Source of the DNA: Planctomycetia bacterium
GTDB taxonomy: Bacteria; Planctomycetota; Planctomycetia; Pirellulales; Thermoguttaceae
NCBI GenBank assembly: GCA_030527015.1
Contig: JAUNBR010000023.1
Span: 1 to 49,374, forward strand
Direction: 5' to 3'
Length of the DNA stretch: 49,374 nucleotides
Below, piece after piece: positions 33,784-42,727 of the stretch. Below the pieces are notes generated by a model. It saw only the letters and a program-made list of their open reading frames with translations. It had not been told where the DNA came from and did not search any database. Both the position numbers and the translations under genes were made by a program. Position 1 is the stretch's first letter; the number at the start of each line of letters is the position of its first letter.

Positions 33784-35091
33784 TTATAAAGTCCATCCTT
33801 CACGATATTCTGGCGTGATCAGGGCATTCGCGGTGTCATTATTCGTACGCAGGTTTTTCGCATCCCATTCCAGTTTTTCACCGACACGGTAAGCCACAGA
33901 ACCTAAAAGAATCGTTTCGGTTAATGGCGCGGAGTAATCGAAATGGCATAAAGCGAGTCCCGGTTTATTTTCTCGGATACCCTGAAGCCATTCCTTGTGA
34001 TGACCGGGGGAGCTGGGGATCCAGGGTTCCGGACGTTTAAAGTCGGCGAATTTACTTTCTGGCAAGAGCTGGGTTTTAGTATAATCTGCAAAAAGCATAC
34101 CGTCTTTTCCGACAAATAAAACTCCCGCGCCGGGTAATTTCAGGTTTTTCTCCGCGAGAACTGGTGGGCGAAGAGTTCCGTCATGCCAAGTTACGAGACA
34201 GGGAGGCATTTTATCACGTGCAGGAAATTCATATTTTACACTTAACGCAAGAGGCGCACATTCTGGATTTACGGCAGGACCTGTCGCTTCCACAGTCAGA
34301 CAGTCACGTAAATTGAGTGCCCAGAAGACGAGATCCATATAATGGCAGCCCATGTCGCCGAGAGTCCCGTTTCCGAAATCCCACCACCGGCGCCATCCGC
34401 CAGGATGATAACAGGAATGGTAAGGACGCATTTTGGCCGGGCCGATCCATGCATCCCAGTTTAGCGTTTCGGGAACAGGCGGTGTTTCTGTGGGGCGTTT
34501 CGCGTCTTCCGGCATTCCCCATCCTTTCCCACACCAGACATGTGCTTCGTATATGTCGCCGAGTGCTCCGCTGCGGACAATTTCCACTGCCCTGCGATAA
34601 TTCTCTCCTGCGTGAATCTGAGTGCCCATCTGAGTGACGAGTTTTTTCTCAGCAGCGACTTCCCTCATGACGCGGCTTTCCCGTATATCATGAGTTAATG
34701 GTTTTTCACAGTAACAGTGAAGCCCCATACGCATTCCCATAAGACTCGCGGGTGCATGAGTGTGATCCGGAGTACAGACGCATACCGCATCTAAATCTTT
34801 TACGGTTTCATAAAGTTTTCGGAAATCGGTGAACTTCTGTGCTTGGGGCGCATGTTTCATGGCACCGTCAAGACGTTTCGTATCGGCATCACACATGGCG
34901 ACGATATTTTCTCCCGTCATCTCGGTGACCGTGGCCATTCCACGACCATTCGGGCCAATAATCGCGATATTTAATTTACTGCTGGGGGCTTTATCTGATG
35001 AAAAAGCAGGTACAGAAACATTTACTGCGGCAAGTGACGCGGCAGCGAGGGATGATTTCATAAAATCACGGCGTGAAAAATGGTAACTCAT
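33784..35091 (-). CDS. Exported Gfo/Idh/MocA-family oxidoreductase
   Basis: The 435-residue protein begins MSYHFSRRDFMKSSLAAASL, a twin-arginine signal (RRDFMK), so it should be exported folded with its cofactor. The NAD(P)-binding Rossmann fold follows (LNIAIIGPNGRGMATVTEM), then AVCVCTPDHTHAPASLMGM and the family signature HCYCEKPLTHDI with the Lys of EKP, and a C-terminal alpha/beta domain (GNGTLGDMGCHYMDLVFWAL). Such exported oxidoreductases are abundant in Planctomycetota and Verrucomicrobiota and are thought to act on sugar derivatives; the substrate is unknown. The ribosome binding site AAGGAG is clear. The convergent response regulator is separated from it by the tandem array and a terminator. 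Confidence 0.93.
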   Translation of the reverse strand: MSYHFSRRDFMKSSLAAASLAAVNVSVPAFSSDKAPSSKLNIAIIGPNGRGMATVTEMTGENIVAMCDADTKRLDGAMKHAPQAQKFTDFRKLYETVKDLDAVCVCTPDHTHAPASLMGMRMGLHCYCEKPLTHDIRESRVMREVAAEKKLVTQMGTQIHAGENYRRAVEIVRSGALGDIYEAHVWCGKGWGMPEDAKRPTETPPVPETLNWDAWIGPAKMRPYHSCYHPGGWRRWWDFGNGTLGDMGCHYMDLVFWALNLRDCLTVEATGPAVNPECAPLALSVKYEFPARDKMPPCLVTWHDGTLRPPVLAEKNLKLPGAGVLFVGKDGMLFADYTKTQLLPESKFADFKRPEPWIPSSPGHHKEWLQGIRENKPGLALCHFDYSAPLTETILLGSVAYRVGEKLEWDAKNLRTNNDTANALITPEYREGWTL

Positions 35092-35241
35092 ACTTTTTTC
35101 TCCTTAAAAAATGATAATGTAAGATTAAAAATGGAAGGCATACACGTAAATGAAGGATTTTACTCCTGCACGAATTCTTTTTGCTTTATCCCAGGCTTAA
35201 CACGAAATTTTAGTTTTATATGCTCTGGTGACAGACATTTT

Positions 35242-35349
35242 TATACCCGATATACTATAAAATTCCGCTTCCCCGGCATTTTGTTTCGCTGAAAATACCT
35301 GCTTTCAGAGCCGCACAAAATGAAAATTTAAAGGAAAACAGTCTGTATA
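35242..35349 (+). repeat. Dispersed hairpin element, full copy
   Basis: A end TATACCCGATATACTATAAA, GGCATTTTGTTTCGCTG, GAGCCGCACAAAATG, B end AACAGTCTGTATA. It lies 150 bp upstream of the oxidoreductase start. Confidence 0.9.
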
Positions 35350-35657
35350 ACGGATATAAAAAACCAGAAATCTGAAAATTTATAAAGCGTGGAACATAAA
35401 CACTCTGTTTAACGATATAAGTGGCGATAAAAATGGTGAGGAAATACTTTTTTCCAGATGCCGATAACGTTTAATCTCTGCTCTTCTTTAAATTTTTACA
35501 TTCTTCTGTGCTTCAAAAATATAAAATATCTCTGACGGAACAGTATAAAATAAAATTTATGTTAAATCCACACAGGATACAAAATAATATCCTGTTCCGG
35601 AAAAATAGAACATATATCTTTTATCTTTCTTTATGGATAATTCAGCTCAGAAACATA

Positions 35658-35761
35658 TTATTTCCGATACACTATAAATTTCCGCTTCACGGGCATTTAG
35701 TTTCACGGAAAATGTACGTTCTGCGCCGCATAAAACGGAAATTTAAACGAGAACCAGTATA
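35658..35761 (+). repeat. Dispersed hairpin element, full copy
   Basis: A end TTTCCGATACACTATAAATT, GGCATTTAGTTTCACGG, GCGCCGCATAAAACGG, B end GAGAACCAGTATA. Confidence 0.88.
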
Positions 35762-35946
35762 AAAGAAAAAAAGCTCATCTTTTTGGGCCACATTCATTAA
35801 ATATATTATAATATATCAAAAAAAATAAAATTCCGCAACACAAGAGAAAAATAAAGCAAAAAATTTTTGAATTTTATAATTCAGGCGTACGATAAGTTTA
35901 CTTTTTGTATGTTTTTCTGCTTCGGTAAACTTAAATTTAAAAGAAT

Positions 35947-36051
35947 TTATCCCCGATGCACTATGAATTTCCGCTTCCCCGGCATTTTGGCTTTACTGAA
36001 AATGCCTGCTTCCTGAACCGCATAAAACGGAAATTTAAAAGAAAACCTGCA
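35947..36051 (+). repeat. Dispersed hairpin element, full copy
   Basis: A end TTATCCCCGATGCACTATGA, GGCATTTTGGCTTTACTG then AAAATGCC, GAACCGCATAAAACGG; the B end is decayed (GAAAACCTGCATG). Confidence 0.85.
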
Positions 36052-36217
36052 TGACCCCAATTTTAGGTGTATATTCTCCTGATTTTTATGATTTTTCGTA
36101 TAATACAGGTCTGTATACGGGTTTCAGAATAAAAATCGAAAAAATAAACATGAATTACTGGGATTTTCAGAATTTTTTGTATAATGACCTTATTTTGAAT
36201 TTTGATTTTATATATTC

Positions 36218-36322
36218 CATACCCGATACACTATAAAATTCCGCTTCTCCGGCATTTTGTTTTTCTAAAAATGCCTGCTTTCAGAGCCACGGAAAACGGA
36301 AATTTAAAGTGGAATCAGTATA
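36218..36322 (+). repeat. Dispersed hairpin element, full copy
   Basis: A end ATACCCGATACACTATAAAA, stem GGCATTTT / AAAATGCC with loop GTTTTTCTA, GAGCCACGGAAAACGG, B end GTGGAATCAGTATA. Confidence 0.92.
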
Positions 36323-36416
36323 AAATTTTATTTCATGGGGTGCCGTATCAGAATTTTATCTGCGGTAAATTACTTCAAAAAGTAAAAATTTATCCTTTCG
36401 TCGGTCATAATCTGTT

Positions 36417-36974
36417 TTAATCCAGCTTTTTTAGATAATTACGTAATTCAGGAAGACATTCTAAAGGAATAAGCTCCGCCAGACCTGCCTGCGCGAGTTC
36501 ACTTCCGCTGACATATTTTCCCGGGCAGGTCCATTTTTCGATAACTGAAAGAGGTGCGGAAAATTGTTCAGACAGCAGTTCGTCCAGTTTTTTCTCAAGA
36601 TCTTTAAAATGCCGAGACCATTCCGCGGCTTCCAGGATATTCACATGTTCTTCACTCTGCCAGCGCATGGGGTGAAATAAAAGTGTGCTCCACCGAGTTA
36701 CATAACGTTTTTTACATGCAGAAAATGGAAGAATCGCAGCAGACGAACATTCTCCCAGCACGACACCCGTGGCATGAATATTTCTTAAACGAATCATGGA
36801 CAGGAGGGCCAGCGCGGTATACGCATTTCCTCCTGGACTGTCAAAATACAGGATACACTCACCGCCGGGGGGAAGGTTTAACAGATCATCAAAAAATCCG
36901 CTATTATCTTCAGAAATTTCTCCGATAATACTTATTTCTGTGATTTCATCTTTTTCTTTGTTTTTTCTCGACAT
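36417..36974 (-). CDS. ClpP/SppA-like serine protease-fold protein
   Basis: The 185-residue protein has a crotonase/ClpP-type core: ILYFDSPGGNAYTALALLSM, then GECSSAAILP with the probable nucleophile Ser78, and LLFHPM with His101. Length is close to ClpP (about 195). Where ClpP has the catalytic Asp region (pattern IERDTERDRF in E. coli), this protein reads IEKWTCPGKY, so the third triad residue appears to be missing or moved. It could be a diverged ClpP, a periplasm-independent SppA-like protein or an inactive homologue. No ClpX or ClpA neighbour is present. AGGAG precedes the ATG, and the A end of a hairpin element lies 30 bp upstream. Confidence 0.75.
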   Translation of the reverse strand: MSRKNKEKDEITEISIIGEISEDNSGFFDDLLNLPPGGECILYFDSPGGNAYTALALLSMIRLRNIHATGVVLGECSSAAILPFSACKKRYVTRWSTLLFHPMRWQSEEHVNILEAAEWSRHFKDLEKKLDELLSEQFSAPLSVIEKWTCPGKYVSGSELAQAGLAELIPLECLPELRNYLKKLD

Positions 36975-37003
36975 TTTTTCTCCTGTGATATATTTTCTAA
37001 TAT

Positions 37004-37110
37004 TATATCCGATACACTATAAATTTTCACTTTCCCGGCATTTTGCTTTGCAGAAAATGCCTGCTTTCAGAGCCGCAGAAAACGAAAATTTAAAGTAAAC
37101 CCAGTTTATA
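37004..37110 (+). repeat. Dispersed hairpin element, full copy
   Basis: A end TATATCCGATACACTATAAA, stem GGCATTTT / AAAATGCC with loop GCTTTGCAG, GAGCCGCAGAAAACG; the B end is changed (AACCCAGTTTATA). Confidence 0.9.
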
Positions 37111-37154
37111 GAAATCATACGCCGTCTGTTTCACCAAAAAGTTTTTTGTTATAT

Positions 37155-37300
37155 TATATACATGAGGCACAGTAATTTTCACTTTTTCAGTATTTTGTAC
37201 CCGATACACTATAAATTTCCGTTTTCTCGGTATTTCGCTTCACTGAAAATACATGCTTACAGATCCGCGCGAAACGGAAATTTAATGTGAAATCAGTATA
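37155..37300 (+). repeat. Truncated copy followed by a full copy at its loop
   Basis: The first part (37155-37197) has a decayed A end (ACATGAGGCACAGTAATTTT) and ends CAGTATTTTG. The full copy then starts at 37198 (TACCCGATACACTATAAA) and ends AAATCAGTATA. Confidence 0.82.
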
Positions 37301-37371
37301 TGGTAAAGTCCGAATATTTTCAGCAAAATTTGAGGGGTAACTAAAATCAGAGTATTTTTGAGGTAAAGACG

Positions 37372-38841
37372 TTATATGAAACCGTCATCACTGGAAAACT
37401 CACTGTATTCATCCTGCTGATATGCGAGATTACAAAATTTCGTCCGATTCGCCAGCCATCCGAGTTTTACATCTCCTGTCGGCCCATTACGCTGTTTCGC
37501 GATAATAATTTCTGCTTTTCCTTTCAGGTTATGCTTTTCGATATACTCTTCATTTCCCGTATGATAATATTCTTCCCGGTGAACAAAAATAACCACGTCC
37601 GCATCTTGTTCGATCGCTCCTGATTCGCGCAGGTGACTCATTTTGGGTTTATGATTAGAACCTTCTTCTGCCTGCCGATTTAACTGAGAAAGACAGATTA
37701 CCGGGACTTTCAGTTCACGCGCCAGTGCTTTTAACCGGCGCGCGATTCGTGCCACCTGCTCCTGACGCGGGTCTCGTGGATTATCCGGCTGAATGAGCTG
37801 TAAATAATCGATTACCAGTAAATCCAGGTTTTCTCCCTCACGAATCGCGCGTTTTTGAATACGCCGCGCGATGGCCGCGATTTCTGAAACCGTTCGGGAA
37901 GGAGAATCGTCAATAAATAATTTCGCATTCATCATTACGCTGGAAGTATGCTGTAATTTATTTCTGTCTGCATAAGATAATCTTCCGCTGCGTAATGCCT
38001 GGCCGTCCACGCCTGCCCGTCCACAGAGAATACGGGTCAGAAGTTCTGCTTTCGTCATTTCCAGACTTACAAAAATAGCACATTTCCCCTGATCCACAGT
38101 AACATATTCCGCGATATTTGTCGCCAGCGCGGTTTTCCCCATACTGGGACGCGCCGCCAAAATGATTAGTTCCGCAGGGTGTAAGCCTCCCGTCATTTTA
38201 TCGAAACGTTCAAAACCCGTGGGAAGACCGATCGAACCGCCCTGTTCTGTATAAAGTGTGATTTTATCCCACACTTCTGTCAGTACTTCTCCCAGTTCAG
38301 AAACGGAATCTGAACGCCGAGCATCATGAACAGCAAAAATTCGTTCTTCTGCCTGTGAAACCAGCTGTGAAATTTCGATATTCGGATCATAAGCATCCTG
38401 TAAAATATTCGTGCTGGCGAAAATAAGACCACGAAGCATGGCTTTATCTCGGACGATTTCTGCATATGTTTTTGCATGAGCGGTCACCGCCACCGACTGG
38501 ACGATTTCCGCCAGATATGCTTGGCCGCCGATACGCTCCAGGTCTCCCTTTTTCTGCAGCTGATTTAATAAAATCCGTGCGTCGACCTGTTTTCCCGCGC
38601 CGCACAGTTCCACTAAATGATGATATAAAATCTGATGTGCCTCAAGATAAAAATCTTCTTTACGCAAAAGAGGAATAATATCATCACATACATTCGGGTC
38701 CAGCAAAATACTGCCCAGAATGCCACGTTCCATTTCCAGGTCATGTGGCAGTGTTCGCTCCAGTACAGGCTCTGCCCTGGCGGCCTCTTCCACCGTGGTT
38801 TTTCGTTTTCGTTTTGGACGAGATTCGTTTTCTGTCGTCAT
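37372..38841 (-). CDS. dnaB: Replicative DNA helicase DnaB
   Basis: DnaB is the hexameric 5'-3' helicase of the replication fork. The N-terminal primase-binding domain is seen at about residues 30-130 (LPHDLEMERGILGSILLDPN, FYLEAHQILYHHLVELC). The C-terminal RecA-like motor has the Walker A stretch AARPSMGKTALA at about 229-240, FVSLEMTKAELLTRIL, Walker B LLVIDYLQLI, and ICLSQLNRQAE, LRESGAIEQDADVV near the end. There is no intein. From ATG 38841 the protein has 489 residues, a normal length with a basic N-terminal extension; an in-frame TTG at 38853 would add four residues. It stands apart from other replication genes. Confidence 0.96.
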   Translation of the reverse strand: MTTENESRPKRKRKTTVEEAARAEPVLERTLPHDLEMERGILGSILLDPNVCDDIIPLLRKEDFYLEAHQILYHHLVELCGAGKQVDARILLNQLQKKGDLERIGGQAYLAEIVQSVAVTAHAKTYAEIVRDKAMLRGLIFASTNILQDAYDPNIEISQLVSQAEERIFAVHDARRSDSVSELGEVLTEVWDKITLYTEQGGSIGLPTGFERFDKMTGGLHPAELIILAARPSMGKTALATNIAEYVTVDQGKCAIFVSLEMTKAELLTRILCGRAGVDGQALRSGRLSYADRNKLQHTSSVMMNAKLFIDDSPSRTVSEIAAIARRIQKRAIREGENLDLLVIDYLQLIQPDNPRDPRQEQVARIARRLKALARELKVPVICLSQLNRQAEEGSNHKPKMSHLRESGAIEQDADVVIFVHREEYYHTGNEEYIEKHNLKGKAEIIIAKQRNGPTGDVKLGWLANRTKFCNLAYQQDEYSEFSSDDGFI

Positions 38842-39076
38842 TTCTTCTTTCAAAAAATTTCTTATTTTTAAAGTCTTCAGTCATGCCCATCCGGGCACCA
38901 TGTTTACCGTGTTCAGACGTTTTTCGTATTTTCAGCAAAAAAAGATGTGAGAAAATGTGTTCCGTTACCGTTTCACTCCGTTTTATTTTACCTGAGGGAT
39001 GAGATAAATTTAAATTTTCATGTTCCTGGTATTTTTTGCTGTAAATGCTGTTTTTGTGGCCGCCGAAAACGGAAAA

Positions 39077-39182
39077 TATATCTGGTTCCATTTTAAATTT
39101 CCGTTTTGTGCGGCTCTGACTGCAGGCATTTTCAGCGAAGCTAAATGCCGGAGAAGCGAAATTTTATAGTGTATCGGGTATA
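39077..39182 (-). repeat. Dispersed hairpin element, full copy
   Basis: B end TATATCTGGTTCCATTTTAA, GTGCGGCTCTGACTGCAGGC, hairpin TTTTCAGCGAAGCTAAATGCC, A end TATAGTGTATCGGGTATA. Confidence 0.92.
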
Positions 39183-39183
39183 A

Positions 39184-39290
39184 AATACTGATTTCACTTT
39201 AAATTTCCGTTTTATGCGGCTCTGGAAGCAGGCATTTTCAGCGAAGCTAAATACCGAGGAAGCGGAAATTTATAGTGTATCGAGCATAAA
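39184..39290 (-). repeat. Dispersed hairpin element, full copy in tandem
   Basis: B end AATACTGATTTCACTTTAAA, GCGGCTCTGGAAGCAGGC, A side GAAGCGGAAATTTATAG, end TGTATCGAGCATA. It follows the previous copy directly and in the same orientation. Confidence 0.9.
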
Positions 39291-39337
39291 AAGGAATACT
39301 TTTTTGCTTTTTAGATGCGCTGTATTTTTATGAATTT

Positions 39338-42300
39338 TCATTCCGGTTTAACACGAAAGAATATCATATATAACACGGGCACCACCAGTAAGGTTAAAAA
39401 TGTCGCGACGATTAATCCGGACATGATCGTTACGGCCATGGAATCAAAAAGCGGATCCTGTAAAAGAGGAATCATGCCGACGACCACGGTCATCGCCGCC
39501 ACGACCACCGGACGCATTCTTTCCACGGACGCATCTACGATCGCCCTGTACGGCGAGTCACCTTTTGCTAATTCTTCGTCGATCTGATCCATCAGAACCA
39601 CTCCGTTTCTTACCACCATTCCCAGCAGACTCATAACTCCCACCAGAGCCATAAAGCCAAAAGGTTTATGGAAGAGCAGTAATCCGATCACCACTCCGAC
39701 CAGGGCCAGAGGGAAGGTTAAAACGATAATCATCGGCTGGCGCAGTCCGTTAAACAGCGCGACAACAATAATCGCCATCATCACCAGCGCGATGGGTAAT
39801 TTTCCCATAACCGCTTTCGTGGCTTTTTGTGAAAACTCATACTGTCCTCCCCATTCCAGCGTATAACCTGGCGGCAGCGGAATACTTTCAATTTTTGGCC
39901 GAACTTTCGCCAGCAGCTCCGTCCACTGACAGTTCGCCGCATCCGCCCCGACGGTCATCGTCCGCATCCGGTTTCTGCGATGAATCTGTCCATCTGCCCA
40001 GATAACGGGACAGTGGGTGGTAATATCCCCCAGTGAGGCGTTTCCAGGTAATATCCCCCAGATCGGCGTGTTCTCGATATTCGAAATACTGTTTCTTTCT
40101 GCTTCTGTTCCGCGCATAAGAATCGGAAGCATTTTTTCTCCTTCTCCCAGCGTGGCCACAGGAATGCCGGAAGTCGCCCACTGCAGGGAAAGCTGCATAT
40201 CCATACGTGAAATCATCGCACGCTGTCCACGAATCTGCGAATACTCTGGCGTAAGCGTTAACACCTTTTGACGCCAGTTATTATTTACGTCTTTTGCGCA
40301 CGGTTCTTCCCGCATTATTTTTTCCGCCTGAATGGATAATTGTCGCAAAACATCCGTGTCCGGCCCGCGAAACCGTGCTTCCACTTCATATTTTGTCGCT
40401 GGCCCCAGTGCAAAACGCTGCGCACGAGTAATCGCCTGCGGAAAATTCTCCTTTAACCATATTTCCAGCGGTTCCAGCAGTTCATCCACGGTATGGATGT
40501 TTTCCACGTTCACTAAAATTTGTCCGTAACTGGAATTCGGAGTCTGCGGCTCATACGGCAGATAAAATCGTGGTGGGCCAGAACCGATGAAAGATGCCAC
40601 TCGGGTTACTCCGTCCAGGGTGCGAATATAATCCTCAATTTTTCGTGTATCTGTATATACTGTCTGGATGGAAGTGGCCTCCGGCAGCCAATAATCCACC
40701 ATAAATTGCGTCCGCTGGGCACGAGGAAAAAATATCTTATCGACATACTGAAATGCCATTCCCGCAGCACATATGCCGAGTAAAATAATGCCCAGCACGA
40801 CTGTTTTATGATGTAAGGTCCATTCCAGCAGGGTACGGTAAAACTGATAAACTGGCCCCGCGTGGGGATCTTTAACCTCATCCTCTTTATGTTCTCGAAC
40901 GAAAAGATAATACATTACTGGGGTCTGAAGCATGGCCACGAACCAGCTTAAACACAGAGAGATGCCGACGACAATAAATACCGCGCCGCAGTATTCTCCG
41001 GTCATGTCTGGCGAAAGGTAAACTGGCAAAAAGGCCAGCGCGCCGACGATCGTCGCTCCCAGTAACTGATTCGCGGCACGACGCGTTCCTTCGACACATG
41101 CCTCCGCACGTCCCATGCCCCTCTGCATACGCACCAGGATTAAATCTCCCACGACCACCGCATCATCTACTAAAATTCCCAGCGCGACAATAAATGAACC
41201 CAGCGACGTTCGGTGCAGTACCATTCCCAGAGGGTATAAAACACACATCGTGGCCAGAATTACCACTAATAAACTACTGGTGATGAGAAGACCGCTGCGC
41301 CAGCCCATGGCGATCATTACCACGATCGTCACGATAATCACTGCTTCATACAGATTTTTCATGAATGCATTTACCGCCACATTCACATTATCTGGCTGGT
41401 AACTGACCACCGAAAGCTGAAACCCTGCAGGAAAAGTCGCCACGACTTCTTCTGCACGTTTTCGCACTAATTCTCCCATGCGAATTACGTTCCCGTCTGG
41501 TTTCGGAGAAAGCGCGATCGCGATTCCGTCTGTTCCGTTACTGCGAAAAAGCTGCCTGGGCTGATCCGATAACACTCGGCGAATCGTCGCGATGTCCCTT
41601 AATCGGATCTGCTGGGATGCTCCAGAGATACTTCTGTTATGAAATGCCGATGCTTGGTTTTCCAGTATTCCGGGCACCGTTCCCGTAATTTGATTTAGTG
41701 ACGCCTGAAGTTTTTCTATTAAAACCCCGATACTTGTCCCTGAAATAACCAGATCCCCGATTTCTTCCAGTGAGTCAAATTTCCCCGTGGGCTCCACCCG
41801 AATTCTTTCTCCTCCTACCGTCATTTCTCCCGCGCTGGTGGTAATGTTATGCCGTGCCAGCGCAGATATTACCAGATAAGGAGGGACCGCCAGTTCCGCC
41901 ATTCGAGAACGTGAAATTTCGATCTCTATATATTCCGAATACGTACCCCACAGTTCCACGCGCCCGACTTCTTCCACCAGCGCCAGTTCTCGCTGAAGGT
42001 CTCTGGCGCGATCATTCATTTCACCAGGAGAAAACCCCTCTCCTTCCAGCGCCAGCACGATTCCGAAAACTTCTCCGAAATCATCATTCACCATCGGCGG
42101 CAGAGTTTCCGGCGGTAACTCCAGGCGTATTTCGTCCAGTTTATATCTTAATTCTTCCCAGGACCTTTTCAGTTCCATTTTACTTGTCGTCGGAACCATA
42201 TCTACAAAAATCATCGACATTCCTGGCTGAGAAATCGACCGAATATGATCGACTCCTTTTAATCTTTGTACCGCGCGTTCCACCACGTCCGTGACGTTCT

Positions 42301-42478
42301 CCTCCACTTCCTCCGCAGGTGCGCCAGGGTATAACGTTACGATTACCGCCGTTTTAATCGTGAATTCTGGATCTTCCAGTCTGCCCATGTGTTTATACGC
42401 GGAGATGCCGCCAATAACCATTAACGCCACGCAGAACAAAATGAAGGTCCGATGATGTACAGCAAAATGAGGAAGCAT
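39338..42478 (-). CDS. RND-family efflux permease (AcrB/MexB-like superfamily)
   Basis: The 1046-residue inner-membrane protein has the RND plan: a first helix (FILFCVALMVIGGISAYKHM), a large periplasmic porter domain, helices 2-6 in the middle, a second porter domain and helices 8-12 at the end (VMSLLGMVVRNGVVLMDQID, VAAMTVVVGMIPLL, LIVATFLTLLVVPVLYMIFF). The helix-4 proton-relay acids are present in GILVDDAVVVGDLI (about residue 438). The N-terminal LEDPEFTIKTAVIVTLYPGA and APAEEVEENVTDVVE resemble the HAE1/efflux-RND type rather than heavy-metal CusA. It pumps drugs or other toxic compounds with the adaptor encoded upstream. No TolC-type channel gene is in the window. The ATG has no ribosome binding site. 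Confidence 0.94.
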   Translation of the reverse strand: MLPHFAVHHRTFILFCVALMVIGGISAYKHMGRLEDPEFTIKTAVIVTLYPGAPAEEVEENVTDVVERAVQRLKGVDHIRSISQPGMSMIFVDMVPTTSKMELKRSWEELRYKLDEIRLELPPETLPPMVNDDFGEVFGIVLALEGEGFSPGEMNDRARDLQRELALVEEVGRVELWGTYSEYIEIEISRSRMAELAVPPYLVISALARHNITTSAGEMTVGGERIRVEPTGKFDSLEEIGDLVISGTSIGVLIEKLQASLNQITGTVPGILENQASAFHNRSISGASQQIRLRDIATIRRVLSDQPRQLFRSNGTDGIAIALSPKPDGNVIRMGELVRKRAEEVVATFPAGFQLSVVSYQPDNVNVAVNAFMKNLYEAVIIVTIVVMIAMGWRSGLLITSSLLVVILATMCVLYPLGMVLHRTSLGSFIVALGILVDDAVVVGDLILVRMQRGMGRAEACVEGTRRAANQLLGATIVGALAFLPVYLSPDMTGEYCGAVFIVVGISLCLSWFVAMLQTPVMYYLFVREHKEDEVKDPHAGPVYQFYRTLLEWTLHHKTVVLGIILLGICAAGMAFQYVDKIFFPRAQRTQFMVDYWLPEATSIQTVYTDTRKIEDYIRTLDGVTRVASFIGSGPPRFYLPYEPQTPNSSYGQILVNVENIHTVDELLEPLEIWLKENFPQAITRAQRFALGPATKYEVEARFRGPDTDVLRQLSIQAEKIMREEPCAKDVNNNWRQKVLTLTPEYSQIRGQRAMISRMDMQLSLQWATSGIPVATLGEGEKMLPILMRGTEAERNSISNIENTPIWGILPGNASLGDITTHCPVIWADGQIHRRNRMRTMTVGADAANCQWTELLAKVRPKIESIPLPPGYTLEWGGQYEFSQKATKAVMGKLPIALVMMAIIVVALFNGLRQPMIIVLTFPLALVGVVIGLLLFHKPFGFMALVGVMSLLGMVVRNGVVLMDQIDEELAKGDSPYRAIVDASVERMRPVVVAAMTVVVGMIPLLQDPLFDSMAVTIMSGLIVATFLTLLVVPVLYMIFFRVKPE

Positions 42479-42522
42479 GATGATTTATTTACCGTCTGAT
42501 GAAATTTACCGAATATTTCTTT

Positions 42523-42709
42523 ATGCGGGTACCAGTTTAAATACCCATGTTTCGCGGTCACAAAACGGGTATTTTCAGGGAAACGAAAATGTCTGGAAAA
42601 CGAAATTTTATGTGCCTCGGATTTAAAATGCCGAGAGAGCAGAAATTTATTACGTGTCGAATATGAAAATGTCGGGAAAGTGAAATTTTGTAATGCGTCG
42701 GGGATAAAA
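42523..42709 (-). repeat. Inverted hairpin element followed by two A-side fragments
   Basis: A diverged inverted copy (42523-42627: TACCAGTTTAAATACCC, GGGTATTTTCAGG, TGTGCCTCGGATTTA) is followed by two tandem A-side pieces: AAAATGCCGAGAGAGCAGAA ... GTGTCGAATATG and AAAATGTCGGGAAAGTGAAA ... TGCGTCGGGGATA. These fill the space between the two RND-system genes. Confidence 0.75.
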
Positions 42710-42727
42710 TCCTAGTCAGCTGAAATT

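Larger units (their letters stand above)
35092..36416. other. Long repeat-rich intergenic region (oxidoreductase / ClpP-like gene)
   Basis: Across 1.3 kb there are full hairpin elements at 35242-35349, 35658-35761, 35947-36051 and 36218-36322, separated by AT-rich DNA. The reading frames present (for example 35508-35762 and 36202-36420) run into repeat copies and have no support as genes. Confidence 0.7.
36975..37371. other. Intergenic region with repeats (ClpP-like gene / dnaB)
   Basis: It holds a full copy (37004-37110), a truncated copy (37155-37197) joined to a full copy (37198-37300), and about 70 bp without features before the dnaB stop codon. Confidence 0.7.
38842..39337. other. Intergenic region with repeats (dnaB / RND permease)
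   Basis: 38860-39000 shows no recognised feature. A decayed hairpin element (about 39000-39073) is followed by two inverted copies in tandem (39077-39182 and 39184-39290). Confidence 0.65.
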
